Shown one piece after another: positions 36,747 to 48,100 of a stretch of DNA of 64,000 bases (positions within the stretch are counted from its first letter, which is position 1; each line of letters begins with the position of its first letter). The notes beneath the pieces are model-generated. The model was not told the DNA's origin and searched no databases. It was given only the letters and a program-made list of their open reading frames with translations. Source of the stretch: Hedera helix (Eukaryota > Streptophyta > Magnoliopsida > Apiales > Araliaceae). The stretch spans positions 17,951,996 through 18,015,995 of the forward strand of contig OX359278.1 in the NCBI GenBank assembly GCA_947179155.2. Direction: 5' to 3'. The position numbers and the translations under genes were made by a program.

Positions 36747-38234
36747 AAGTAGATTCAAGGAGAGTATGAGGCTCGGGGGGCATGAATGAATAAGTATTTA
36801 TCCGAAGTAAAGACTCTTTTGCAACGCTTTGACTTATATTCTCTTTAGAATATAGATCAGGGTGACAACTCGGTTGATGATGATCTTTCTAGGTTGGAGG
36901 TAACTTAGGCAGATTCGTTTACTGGTTTGGTATATTTGGAAGTCTTGAATGAATCAAACATCATAAGGAAGTAGGTGAAATGTATAGAAAAGTCAAATTG
37001 CTGGCTGGAACCTTATTTAGTATATTTGGCTGATGGAAAATTGCCTTTAGATAATGTACAGGCAAAACAGATAAAGTATCGAAGTTCTTATTTTTGCCTT
37101 ATTGATGGTGATTTGTATCAACGTGCCTATTCTGCTCCATTGTTTAGGTGTTTAGTTCCATCTGAGGCAGCTTATGCCCTTCGGGAGGTGCAAGAAGGCA
37201 TTTATGGAGATCATATAGAAGCAAAATCTTTGGCGTATAAGTTGATTGGGCAGGGATATTACTGGCTGACTATGTTTTAGGATGAGAATGATTTTGTACA
37301 AAAATGCCCTAATTGTCTATTGAATGGTTCTAATCCTCATAGGCCTCTCGAAGAGCTGTTGTCGATGTTATCTCCCATTCCTTTTGCTGTATAAGGAATC
37401 GATCTACTGGGGCCAATGCCAAAGGCAAAAAGGCAAGTGGCTTATATGGTGGTGGCGATCGACTATATGACCAAATGGGTAGAAGCAAAACCTCTTTGGC
37501 GCATTACTAAGCAAGACTGTATCCAATTTCTTAAGAAGTCGATTATCTTTCGCTTCGGTATACATATGGTTCTTGTGTAAGAGAATGGGTTACAGTTTGT
37601 TGGGGCTAAATTTGAAGAATTTTTGTTTGACCATGGTATCCAACATAGGAAGGTGTCTGTAGTTCATCCTCAGGCTAACAGACAAGTGGAGATTACAAAT
37701 TATACCTTGCTAAATGCGGTCAAAAGGAGGCTGGATGAAGGGAAGGGTAGGTCATCCGAGAAGCTTCAAAGTGTGTTATGGGCATATCGAACCACTCCTC
37801 GGTCGACTACCGGTGATTCTCCTTTTCGGTTGGCATATGAAATATATGCATTAATACTTGTGGAGATTGGCTCACCTTCATTACGGGTTGTGAGCTTCAG
37901 TGAGGCATATAAGGATGAGGGTCTTTGGCTCAGCTTGGACTTATTAGATGAAATATGGGATGTGGCGATGTTAATACTAGCAGTTTACTAGTTGAAAACA
38001 ACTTGGTATTATAATAAGAAGGTTAAGCAAATGAGGTTTGATGTTAGTGATTTGGTGCTTCGGGAGGCAGAAGTTTTAACTCCTTAGAATACTGGGAAGT
38101 CGATGCCTAATTGGGAGGGTCCATATGAAGTAATAGAAGTTGTTAAACCTGGTACTTATCGTCTTCGGGATATGTCAGGTTCTGAGTTAAAGAATTTTTG
38201 GCATGCTAATAGATTAAAGAAGTATTATCAGTAG
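36747..38234 (+). pseudogene. RNase H tail and integrase of the Tat-like element
   Basis: 36750-36960 reads as the C-terminal RNase H part (GEYEARG, then a frame with VKTLLQRFDLYSL). The H2C2 and linker region is open at 36975-37280 (LREVQEGIYGDHIEAKSLAY). The catalytic core follows with stops: GIDLLGPMPKAKRQVAYMVV, then ENGLQFVGAKF where the second catalytic aspartate is replaced by E, then QVEITN, which retains the final glutamate. 37623-37991 covers VLWAYRTTPRSTTGDSPFRL. The reading ends at WHANRLKKYYQ near 38232. Several stops make it inactive. Confidence 0.8.
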
Positions 38235-38566
38235 TTGATTTTAGTTATGTTAGATGATTGAGGTAGTTGATTATTTAAACTTAGTCAATAGGAGTTTATT
38301 ATTATTTAGTTGGAGTTCAGAAGTATGTACAAAACACAAATATTAATAAAGTTATATTTTCATTCAATTTAAACTTTGGTACTACTTATAGAAAGAAGTT
38401 TAGTTCAAATATTTGTTAATTACAAATTAATCCAAAATAAGAAAGAGAATTTCAAGAAGATTGAATTATGAGGGAAGTTGAGTTTCTTCTTCAACGTTTT
38501 CATCAGATGAGAAGCTGAGGGTGATGGGGTTGAGCCCAGCATCTTTGACTTTGTTTTTAGCGTACA

Positions 38567-38571
38567 TGTAC
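38567..38571. repeat. Target-site duplication TGTAC (left copy)
   Basis: TGTAC precedes the solo LTR at 38572 and recurs at 40410-40414 after it, giving its exact limits. Confidence 0.85.
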
Positions 38572-40409
38572 TGTTAGTTTGTAATATTTATAGACGCAAT
38601 CAAATTGCACAAAATAGCGGAAGCATGGTAAAATCAAATTTAAAATTTTACAAACCATAATCCAGGATCGACCTTTATGCGCAACTATTAATTAATAAAG
38701 AAGAAGTTAGAGATATACCCTTGTAGAACTCAAAGCTTCAACGGGTACAAGTTCACCTCCAAATCCTTCGCGTTCTCCTTGAATTTCACCGATTGGATTC
38801 CAATGATCAATGTTAGCCACCCAAGTGTTTGGCCTCTAGAGGTGATCCACCAAGGAATAACAATAATTCAAGAAGTGGGTGATGGCAAACCCTAGTTTTC
38901 TCTCTCTAGAGAATATGTGAGTACTCTCCCAAAACTTGTGGAAGTATATGCGTGTAACCTTAATCCATAATAAGACTTCTCTTATTTATAGATTTAGTAA
39001 ACCCTCCTAACACCTTTAGGAATAGGGTTTTTAATTAAACTCCTAATCTAATTAGGATCTTAATTAATTTAATATAATAATTATAATTCCTAAACCATTT
39101 AGGAACTTAATTATTAATTATGAGAGTACTCTTATTAATTAATTCCTACACCATTTAGGAACTAAATAATAATGATAATAGTAATAATAATAATAATAAG
39201 ACTCCTCTTATTAATTTATAATTAGTATTTCCAAAATACTAAATAATAAATATTAAGCTATTTAATTTATTCTATCCACATAGTATAAATTAAATATACT
39301 TAATTTATTATTACAATTATGCCATTTACTTTTTAAATAATTATTTTTCTTTTGCGGTGTGACCCTTTAGGTTCTCCATATTAAACCGGTTATAGAATAA
39401 ATTAATTAGAACTATTATACTCTTATTTATATAAATAAATTAAACTATTTAATTCATTTAAATAAATAATATTTATTCCATAATAAGGGTAAGCCCCCTT
39501 AGCGATCAACGAATTTTCAGATAATATAGATTTCAACATTTAATCACAAAAGAACCTATTCAGCGAATAGTTACCGTACAATTCAATCCTTCTACCTCAC
39601 AACGTCCCAATCAAATATAAGACATGGTATAACTGTCAAGTCTTATTTTATTTGATTATATGCATTTCGATCCTTAAATGAATAACTCCAATTAATGTAA
39701 ATTAGAAACTACTTTCTAATTTTCATTCTGCCTTGGCCAAGGACTACTGAGTTGTCATTTATCGAATCGCATAAGATATTCTTTTCTTTTACTAGAAGTG
39801 GTAGATTCTTTGTTGATCATTCACCTATCTCCATGTATGACTTATTATATCCAATCATACCATTTGATACACCCTAAAGGTTTTAAGGAATATGTCAAAA
39901 CATAATTCATCATACACAAGATACTATGATGATCTCAAGTCCAATGATCACTTGTACTACTATCACAAAAGGAACTCCTATTGACAGGCAAGTAAGACTC
40001 CATTAGGTGTTCCTTGAGCGAGTCACATTCAGTGAACTTATTCTCTAATAAGCACCTACATACTTGCTTTAGTGTCTCTACACAAATGATTATGAGATCA
40101 ATCATCCTCTTCATAAGAGCAAGCATAGTATGTACCAATCTATCTGGATCTACTAATCCCCTTTTTAGTGATCCAACGATTAGGAACAATTTTAGTTTTG
40201 AGCTATCTTGAATTTAGATCTCATTAGCATGATCCTCATCATGGTTCTAAAAGCATTGTTCGAAAACTATGGGTTTATCCATTTGATTAATTCAAGTAAT
40301 TAATCATGAATAAAAAAATGCCTTGATACTTTTATTAATAAACGAACAAGATTACAAAGTATATGCTTATCACATCAAATGTGATTGGCTTGAGGGCATA
40401 CTACTTTCA
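38572..40409 (-). mobile_element. Solo copia-type LTR (1838 bp), TSD TGTAC
   Basis: On the minus strand it runs from TGAAAGTAG to ACAAACTAACA, with TGTAC on both sides. It is the inverted relative of 2401-4234 and similar throughout. A TATA-like element lies near 38990 on the minus strand (CTATAAATAAG). No internal domain is present, so LTR-LTR recombination removed it. It interrupts the Tat-like element between integrase and the antisense ORF and is therefore the younger insertion. ORFs at 39935-40211 are chance frames shared with the other copy. Confidence 0.88.
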
Positions 40410-40511
40410 TGTACCCCGTGTCGTACTGTTGCACTATCGCCTCGGTTAGCTACTTAGACCTTTTATACTCTTTGATTATACTCTGACGGTTTTCGTCCTC
40501 GAGCTACTTAT

Positions 40512-42300
40512 TGGCGAATGCTGATAGGTGGAGGGTTTCATCTTTCTGTGTTGCTTGTTCAGTTAGTTGTTTATTTTGTTGTTGAAGTTGACCGATCTGT
40601 TGTTGAGGTCGCTCGATTTTGTTGTGGCGTTCAGTCTTCTCTTCTAGGAGGGTAGTTCATTAAGTAGTGAGATTGATCGCCTTCGCTTAGAGGAAGTTAG
40701 TTTTGTGGTCACTTTCTGATAGTTGTTGGAGAGTTTGGATGAATGTCCCGTCCACTTTGTGTTACACTCCGAGGGTGGTGTGGTCTTCTTGATGTTTAGT
40801 GTGGTCCCTTTAAAGTAGGTTGTGGTTATCTTGAAGTCTTTGGAGTTCACTTTGAAGGTTGGTGATGGTGGCTACTTGGTCTTTGGTTTTGTTTTGAAGG
40901 AAGAGTAGACTGCTAAACCGATTTAAAGCTTATTAAGGAACAAAGGGTCAGCTCGAGCTAAGGAAAAATTAAAGGGAAGTTACTATTCAGAAGATCAAGT
41001 TGATTACCAGTCCGAGATAGAGTGCTGTTAATGAGATCAAGCTCTTGGAGTCTGTGGGGGTTGTAGAAGGCATCGTCCTAGGATAGGTTAAAGAATCCAA
41101 ATAGATGTTTTATGATTGAGGTGTTTGAATCTGTGGGAAAGAAGGATAGTTTGGCTAATTCAAAAGGGGGAATGAATTAGAGGGGCTAGCATATGAAGGT
41201 TTGGGGTCAGAATTTGAGGTGCTGGTTTCGGGGATGTCTTGGGAGGGTTGTAGGGCTATGGTTTGTGGATTGGCTTATGGTGGTGAGGTGTTAGATTTGA
41301 TATGCACTGGAGTGGGGGATTGGGGATGAGTTGATTGATGATTTATGCGAGCAGTGATGTCCTTATCGATAAGAATGGGAGATGGGGATTTAGGGGTGCG
41401 CTACTTTTTGGCAACTACTGATAGGTGGAGAGTTTCACCTTTTTGTGTTGCTTGTTTAGTTAGTTATTTATTTTGTTGTTGAAGTTGCTCGATCTGCTAC
41501 TGAAGTCGCTCGATTTTGTTGTGGCGTTCGATCTTCTCTTCTATAAGGGTCATTCGTTGGGTAGTGAGATCAATCACCTTCTCTTGGAGGGAGTTGGTTT
41601 CGTGGTCACGTTCTGACAGTTGTTATGAGAGAGTTTGGATAAACGTCTTGTCCACTTCGTATTGCATTCTGAGGGTGGCGTGGTCTTCTTGAAGTTTAAC
41701 TTGGTCCCTCTTGAGCTGGTTGTGGTTATCTTGAAGTCTTTAGAGTTCACTTTGAAGGTTGGCGATGGTGGCTACCTGATCTTTGGTTTTGTTCTGAAGG
41801 AGGAGTAGACGGCTGAACCCACCTAAAGCTTATTAAGGAACAAAGGGTTAGTTCGAGCTAAGGGAAAATTAAAGGGAAGTTAGTATTCAGAAGATCGAGT
41901 TGATTGTCTGTCCGAGATGGAGTGTTGTCGATGAGATTAAGCTCTCGGAGTCTGTTTGGTTGTAGAAGGCATTGTCTGAGGATAGGCTAAAGAATCATAA
42001 TATTTATTTTGGGATTGGGGTGTTCGGATTCGGGGGAAACAAGGATAGTTTGATGAAGTAAAATGGGGGAATGAATTGGAGGGGCTCGGTGTCTGAAGGT
42101 TTGGCGTCATAATTTGAAGTGCTAGTTTCGGGGATGTCTTAGGAGGGTTATAGTTTGAGGGTTGGCTTGTGGTGGTGAGGTGTCAGATTCGATATGCACT
42201 AGAGTGGGGGATTAGGGAGGAGTTGATTGATGATTTTGGGGAGGAGTGATGTCCTTATCAACAAGAATATGAGATGGGGATCTTGAGGGTGAGGGTGGAG
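40512..42300. repeat. Tandem duplication of ~900 bp within the antisense ORF
   Basis: Copy 1 covers about 40512-41411 and copy 2 about 41412-42300. Both begin with CTGATAGGTGGAG, contain TTGTTGTGGCGTTC and CTTGAAGTCTTTGGAGTTCA-like lines, and end around GATGTCCTTATC. They are aligned over nearly the whole unit with many substitutions. The event doubled the coiled-coil and following sequence. Confidence 0.85.
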
Positions 42301-42539
42301 GAGGTGCGACAGATGAAATAGGTTGAACATAAATGGCGTTAGATTGTTTAATTAACTTTCGACAATTCCTTTTTTTAAAGTTCTTATTTTTCAAGGTCAG
42401 TGAGGTCGAGGGTGTTTTTCTCTATGGTCTTAGTGGTGTCAATAGGGTGGTCGGTGGAGGTTAGTGTTCGGTAGTGATCTGAGGTGGGTCGACGGTTATG
42501 TGTTGGTGTTTTGAGGTTTGGGTTTGGTCTTCTGTGGTC

Positions 42540-42770
42540 GGAGTCGGGGTCTGGGGTGGTGGTTGTGGTTTGTATATAGTTACTACTAAAGAAGAAAAGA
42601 GTAGAAGAGGGTTAGAGAAGTGAATAAATAAAAAAGAAAGAGAAACTTACATCCGTGATCGAAGGGTCATTGTCAGTTTGATAGCAGCGATAGATCCCAA
42701 GGTTCGGTCGAGATCTTCTTACAAAAGGAAATGAATTCCTTCCTTATGATGGAAGACAGTTCGTTCAATT
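42540..42770. other. Linker inside the Tat-like antisense region
   Basis: A purine-rich, frame-broken stretch on the plus strand (AAGAAGAAAAGAGTAGAAGAGG) between the proline-rich part and the upstream part of the antisense ORF. No separate feature. Confidence 0.4.
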
Positions 42771-43445
42771 AAGGCTTGTTTGGATTCCCCCAAGATTTAA
42801 TCAAGTGAATGTCGGGGTCGTAGACAAAAATCCAGTTGTTATGCCATCCTTTGTTGCTGGAAGGGGGTCTCTCTGGTTCGGGTGTCGGTTCAGGGCTCGA
42901 AAACCATATTCTTTGGTCTTTGTGAATGTAAAGATGGAAAAGAAGAAGTCCATGGAGGGGTGTTTGATACCTTGCTAACGGCATGCGACGATGAAACAGA
43001 TGAGGAGGATGTTAGAGTTTGGTACCAATTGGGCTAACTCGATGCTCACGAAGACGAGGAAGTACGAGATGAAATTATAAAGGGGGATCCGAACCCCATT
43101 CCGAATGATTTGGATCGAGACTCCTACTATAGTAGTGGTAGGGCGCCAATACATTTTTTCTTCGTTTATAGGGGCTCTTGTGATATATTCATCTGGCATA
43201 CGAAATGCGTTCCTATATTCGAGGACTGAGTGCTCATCGATCGTGGATTGGATGTTGACATGATTGGCTGATTCGAACATTTTTCTGATTTGGGCTTCAA
43301 TTTGTTTTATGGTGGACATAGGTGGATCGTTGGTAGCTATAGCTATGAAGGAGGTAACGTTGGTAGCCATTAATGCACAGGGGAATTGATTTTAGTAGGG
43401 TTACTCTCCAATTTTAAATTCTTAAAATTGGAAAGTGGGAGACAA

Positions 43446-44340
43446 TGTTAGGATATAATTATTTGTGCTTGGATTAGGAGCAACCCTCTTTATTTTTGAC
43501 CTGGATTTGGTGTTGGTCATTGGGTTATGATTTGCGTTGGCCCAATAAAGTTAATTCTAGCAACTTGAGCTATGAGTGTCAAAGTCCATCTCTAAGTTAG
43601 ATTGAATGTCCTAATTGGGAGGGATGAGGTGGTTTTAATTGGGAAAGGACTCGGTCAACTACACAAAGACTCTATAAGGAGAATTAAACAAGAACTTTCA
43701 CTCTTAGTTGGTTTATGAGGGATGCAGCAAACTATAAATATAGTCATTAACATGACTCACAGTACACACATTCATACAATTAGAATTTTATTATTTTCCA
43801 GCAGTTTAATTCTCTTTGTTTACACTTTTAGCTTGTGCTTATCCTCACACTGGAGCTTCTCTTTATTTTTGACCTGGGTTTGGTGTTGGTCATTGGGTCA
43901 TGATTTGTGTTGGCCCAATAAAGTTAATTCTAGCAACTTGGGCTATGAGTGTCAAAGTCCATCTCTAAGTTAAATTGAATGTCCTAATTGGGAGGGATTA
44001 GGTGGTTTTAATTGGGAAATGACTCAGTCAACTACACAAAGACTCTATAAGGAGAATTAAACAAGAACTTTCACTCTTAGTTGGTTTCTGAGGAATGCAG
44101 CAAACTATAAATACAGTCATTAACATGACTCACAGTACACACATTCATACAATCAGAATTTTATTATTTTCCAGCAGTTTAATTCTCTTTGTTTACGCTT
44201 TTAGCTTGTACTTACTCTCACACCGGAGCTTCCCGGGACGGCCCAAGCCATCGCTAGTTTTGGGGGTGGCTAATGGTTCTTCCTGAGTGCAGATGTTCGT
44301 GTTATGGCGATTTTTAACGGGCTCACAAAATTAGGCGGTA
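43446..44340 (+). repeat. 3' LTR of the Tat-like element with internal 373-bp duplication
   Basis: It starts TGTTAGGATATAATTATTTG after the polypurine tract. Two nearly identical tandem units, 43488-43860 and 43861-44233, both begin CTTTATTTTTGACCTGG. Each contains a TATA-like ACTATAAATA (near 43731 and 44104), so the promoter is doubled. It ends near 44340, before the ACATG duplication. ORFs at 43722 and 44095 repeat with the units and are not genes. Confidence 0.75.
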
Positions 44341-44345
44341 ACATG

Positions 44346-44841
44346 TAAAACTAGTATTTTACACCATGCAATAATAAAATACAATATAGAAAATTTAGGA
44401 GAAAATCAAGAAATTTGTAATGAATTACCATATTGTTTAAGAAAATTGATATTTTCACTACACTTTTTGAATATTAAATCCCTTAATCTTCTTCTAATTT
44501 TTGTTTTTTGTTTTTGCATGATATGTTATTATTAGACAGCGTAAAGCACTACTTTTACAATCCATCTTATGTAATTTATTCTATTAAAATAATACCAAAC
44601 AACGTTTTGAGATGGAGCGTTTTCAAAGATTGCAAAATAGCTTTGCTATTTAAATGGATCTCAAATATCACATGATGAATAATTTGCTTATATATAATTT
44701 CCTTTAGTACTTATTTAGTACTCTTTCTCCAACACCACCATTACAAAGAACATAATTAAAAAATTGCACAAAAATAAAAACTAGTGAACTTAATTTTAGA
44801 GGATATATAAACACAACACACCAACTAGGGCGTGGTTTATA
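44346..44841. other. AT-rich DNA downstream of the P450 gene
   Basis: On the minus strand this is the 3' flank of the CYP88 gene, where its 3' untranslated region and poly(A) signals should lie. The sequence just past the stop is AT-rich; the exact end cannot be read. Confidence 0.5.
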
Positions 44842-45089
44842 CTAAAGCTTCTTGATTTTTGCAACACAGTTGTCTGTAGGGTGAGGAATAGGTAAGTACC
44901 CGACCTTGCATTGTGGAGTAAGCCGTTCAAGTCTGTAAATGCATGAAAAAGCAATAGAATTATAATTTGCTTAATTGCATCACATACAGCAAAAAGGGAG
45001 AAAATAAAAGAAGTTGCTAGAAATCCAAAAAAATAAATATACAATTGTATGCACAAAGACCAACAGTTATGCCTAGTAGGGACTTTGGT

Positions 45090-45162
<73 letters not shown>

Positions 45163-48100
45163 AAAATTATAAAAAATAAATATAAATTCAACATAATATA
45201 GTAATAATTACATAAATAAATATTGTATGTCAAACACAATAATATAAAACTATGAAAAGATTGTAAATCGCTAAATAAAATAGAGATCAAATTTATATAT
45301 AAAATGGATAAATTCATCCTCACAAGGATAAATAAAGATCTATGAGCATTTGGACAATATATAAATTTAGTAGAGATTCATCGACAAAAGTGTGCATAGG
45401 TCAAAAAATACCAAAAAAAAGCTAGTAGGGTCAGTGACGATCACTTGTCTACTTCAAAATCCAATATGAGAGTCTCATTAAAAAAGAAGTACCGGTTTTC
45501 ACCATACTCTGTATTCACACGAAAGTAGTCTATCTTTTTTAATACTTAAATCGTAAAAAGGGTTCTATTTATATTGCTAGTAAAATTAAATGACACAAAA
45601 TCTTTTATTTTATCACATTTTCAGTATCATGTTATAATTACTTATTAGAATTTAAGATCGAATAATAATACAATCACGCAAGAATAGAAAAATAAAAACA
45701 CACGATATATTCAGTTCATCAATTTGGCTAGTCGTGTTTGTCTGACGTATTCATTAGATATCTCACATGCTCTATAATGATTCTCGCACTAAGCATTTAT
45801 TTTTTCATAGTAACTAGAAAACTCTAACTACTATAATATGGGCTCAAGCCCAATACATTAATAAACTAAAAGACTGGACTACTACTAAATTCTCAAAGCC
45901 CAATTACACAAAAAGACTGCTTATGTGAAGATTGTTCTGAATTCAGAGAGAATGTAGAGATTTGTGGAGATTCATTGAAAGGAAATAATAATAAAAAACT
46001 TGCTGGAAATTGGGAATTGAAAAAAAAAATGAAACAAGGAAAATTAAAAAACACAAGAAGAGAAAAGAAAAAGGAGTAGATAGAACCAGTCTACAACAGA
46101 ACAAGAACATTACAGATAGTCAAGAAGAGGAAGCAGAGGACGCGTTAACTTTCAACAAACAACTCGGATTAAAAATACACAACTCTGAAGAGGAAGAGAC
46201 TATCAGAGAGGTATTCCAAAAATTGCTTAAAGGGGTGGATCAAGATAAGATAAACAATCAAGCAAGAGGAGACGAGTATTCTGAAGAATCTGAGCATTCA
46301 TGATCATCATAAGTTGGAATGTCAGGGGGGTTAACAGTGGAGTTAAATGTAAAATGGTGAATAAAGTGATAACAGAAGAGAGAGCTAATATTGTGTTACT
46401 ACAGGAAACAAAGATGGAGAATTATGGCAAACAAATGAAAAAGAAGATTTGGGATGTGAATAGAATGAAAAGCTTTCAGTGTGTTGCAACAGGTGAGTGT
46501 TTGGTTATGTAGTGGCAGATAGTGTTAGCATTAGGGGTGTAAGCAGATTTTGCAAGTGATTCACCAGAGTTACTGTGTTACTGTAGAAGTAATTCTACTT
46601 CAGTTGATTCCTTGCAGCAGGGGAATCCAATTTTTGTATGTTTATTATTAAGTCAGTGCAGCATCAGATTAACATTTAGCAATAAAGGAAGAAATGAATT
46701 GCAGTAGATTTGCAAGTGATTCAGCAGTGTTGATTTGTTTCAGTCGAAGTGATACAGCAATAGAGGAAGAAATGAATTGCATTAGACTTGTAAGTGTTTC
46801 AGCAGTGTTGCTGTGTTACAGTCGAAGTGTTTCAGAAGTTGAATTCTTGCAGCGGAATAAAAACAAGTCAGTTTTGAAGGTGAGTATGTGTGTTGATGGG
46901 TAATTGCTAAGAAAATATTTTTAGTGCAAGTGAATGATGGACTGCTGCAGATTGTTAAACTGCTTTAAGATTGTGAGTGTATGAACATGTAGTGGCAAGA
47001 AGTGTTAGCATCAATGGTGTATCAAATTTTGTTCATCAGAAGGGAAGTATAGGTAACTCCATCTTTTGATATTGTTGAAGCAGTAGTGGAAGAAGATTTT
47101 ATTTAGTGCAGGAGCAATTTTGCAAGTGGTTTATTCTTGAAGGAACTGCAAGAATTGAATTCAGCAGTGGAGGAAGAAATGAATTCCTTGCAGCAAAGGA
47201 ATCCAATTTTTGTATGTTTATTATTAAGTCTTTGCATTAGTAGAAGAAATGAAATGCAGCAGAATTGTAAGTGATTCAGCAGTGCTGTTATGTTTCAACT
47301 GAAGTGATGCATCAGTTGTCTTCTTTCAACAGTGGAGGAGAATTGATCTGCAACAGTCTTGTAGGCATTTTAGCAGTGTTGCTGTGCTACACTCAGCAGA
47401 ATGGCAAATGATCAGAAGTTGATTCCTTGCAGCAGGAGATTCCAATTTTTGTTTGTTGTCTGACATATTATTATATGACAGTGTTCAGTTTGATCTCTTT
47501 TCTATAGGAGAATTGTGAGATCTCAGTGTTTATGGCTTGATTCTTTAGCAGTCTTTGATGTGTTTGTTCACATTCCATTTTCTATGTCTTATAGATATGG
47601 AATTTTCAGCAATAAAATATTTTTTGCTTTTGAAAAAATTACCCTATAGTGGTCATTAGTTTAACCCGCAAAAGTATGAGTCAATCACAATATTATTAAA
47701 CTAAAAATTATTATATTTATGGGTGAATATGAAAAAATGCTATAAAAGTCAGCAAATTTTATGACTGAGGCTTCTTTTTTTTTCTTTTTTTCTTCGGGAA
47801 CTGAGGTTGCGAAAAGAAAGTAGTAACTCACTTGTAGGTAAGGAGAAAGCGATGAAGAAAAACTGTCATTTCAAGCCTTGCCAAATTCATTCCCGGGCAC
47901 AATCTACTTCCTGCTCCAAAAGGCATAAACGGTCTCGCTGCTGCTTTGGTTTTCTGGTTCTACGTACAACAATTTAGTCATGCATTAATATATTAGAGTC
48001 ACAATTCCTTTTGCAAACATGAACAGTGTATCAATATCTATATACATATATATGGAGTTGCATAACAAATGTTTGTTATTTATTATGTGGACAAGCATAT

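Larger units (their letters stand above)
40500..43370 (-). pseudogene. Antisense ORF of the Tat-like element (transposon-associated N-terminus, proline-rich middle, coiled-coil C-terminus)
   Basis: It reads opposite to pol. 43370-42975 (131 residues) starts MATNVTSFIAIATNDPPMST and includes EKMYWRPTTTIVGVSIQIIR, resembling the plant-transposon-associated protein of Tat elements. A frameshift leads into 42984-42769 (HKDQRIWFSSPEPTPEPE). Next comes a proline/serine-rich stretch (around 42394-42212, VAPPPPSPSRSPS), then a coiled coil (about 41850-41420) with LQDNHNQLKRDQVKLQEDHA. The coiled-coil block is duplicated at about 40930-40500. Stops break every part. Its function in these elements is unknown. 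Confidence 0.6.
36710..44340 (+). mobile_element. Tat-lineage Ty3/gypsy element, internally deleted, with antisense ORF
   Basis: The start TGTTGGGATGTAATTATTTG (36710) matches the 3' LTR start at 43446. ACATG at 36705-36709 recurs at 44341-44345 just past the right end, as a target duplication would. Between them lie a tiny 5' LTR stub, the end of RNase H, integrase, and an antisense ORF, then a polypurine tract (GGAAAGTGGGAGACAA) and the 3' LTR. An antisense ORF between integrase and the 3' LTR is characteristic of some Tat elements such as Grande and Retand. gag, protease and reverse transcriptase are deleted. The last bases would be TA rather than CA, so the exact right end is slightly uncertain. 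Confidence 0.7.

Noticed and set aside
42212..42394. Proline-rich 60-residue ORF as an independent gene
   Set aside because: It is part of the frame-broken antisense ORF of the Tat-like element.
44796..45323. 175-residue minus-strand ORF with an Ile-Tyr repeat
   Set aside because: The repeat is translated (TA)n. The real coding part here is the last P450 exon in another frame (44932-44842).
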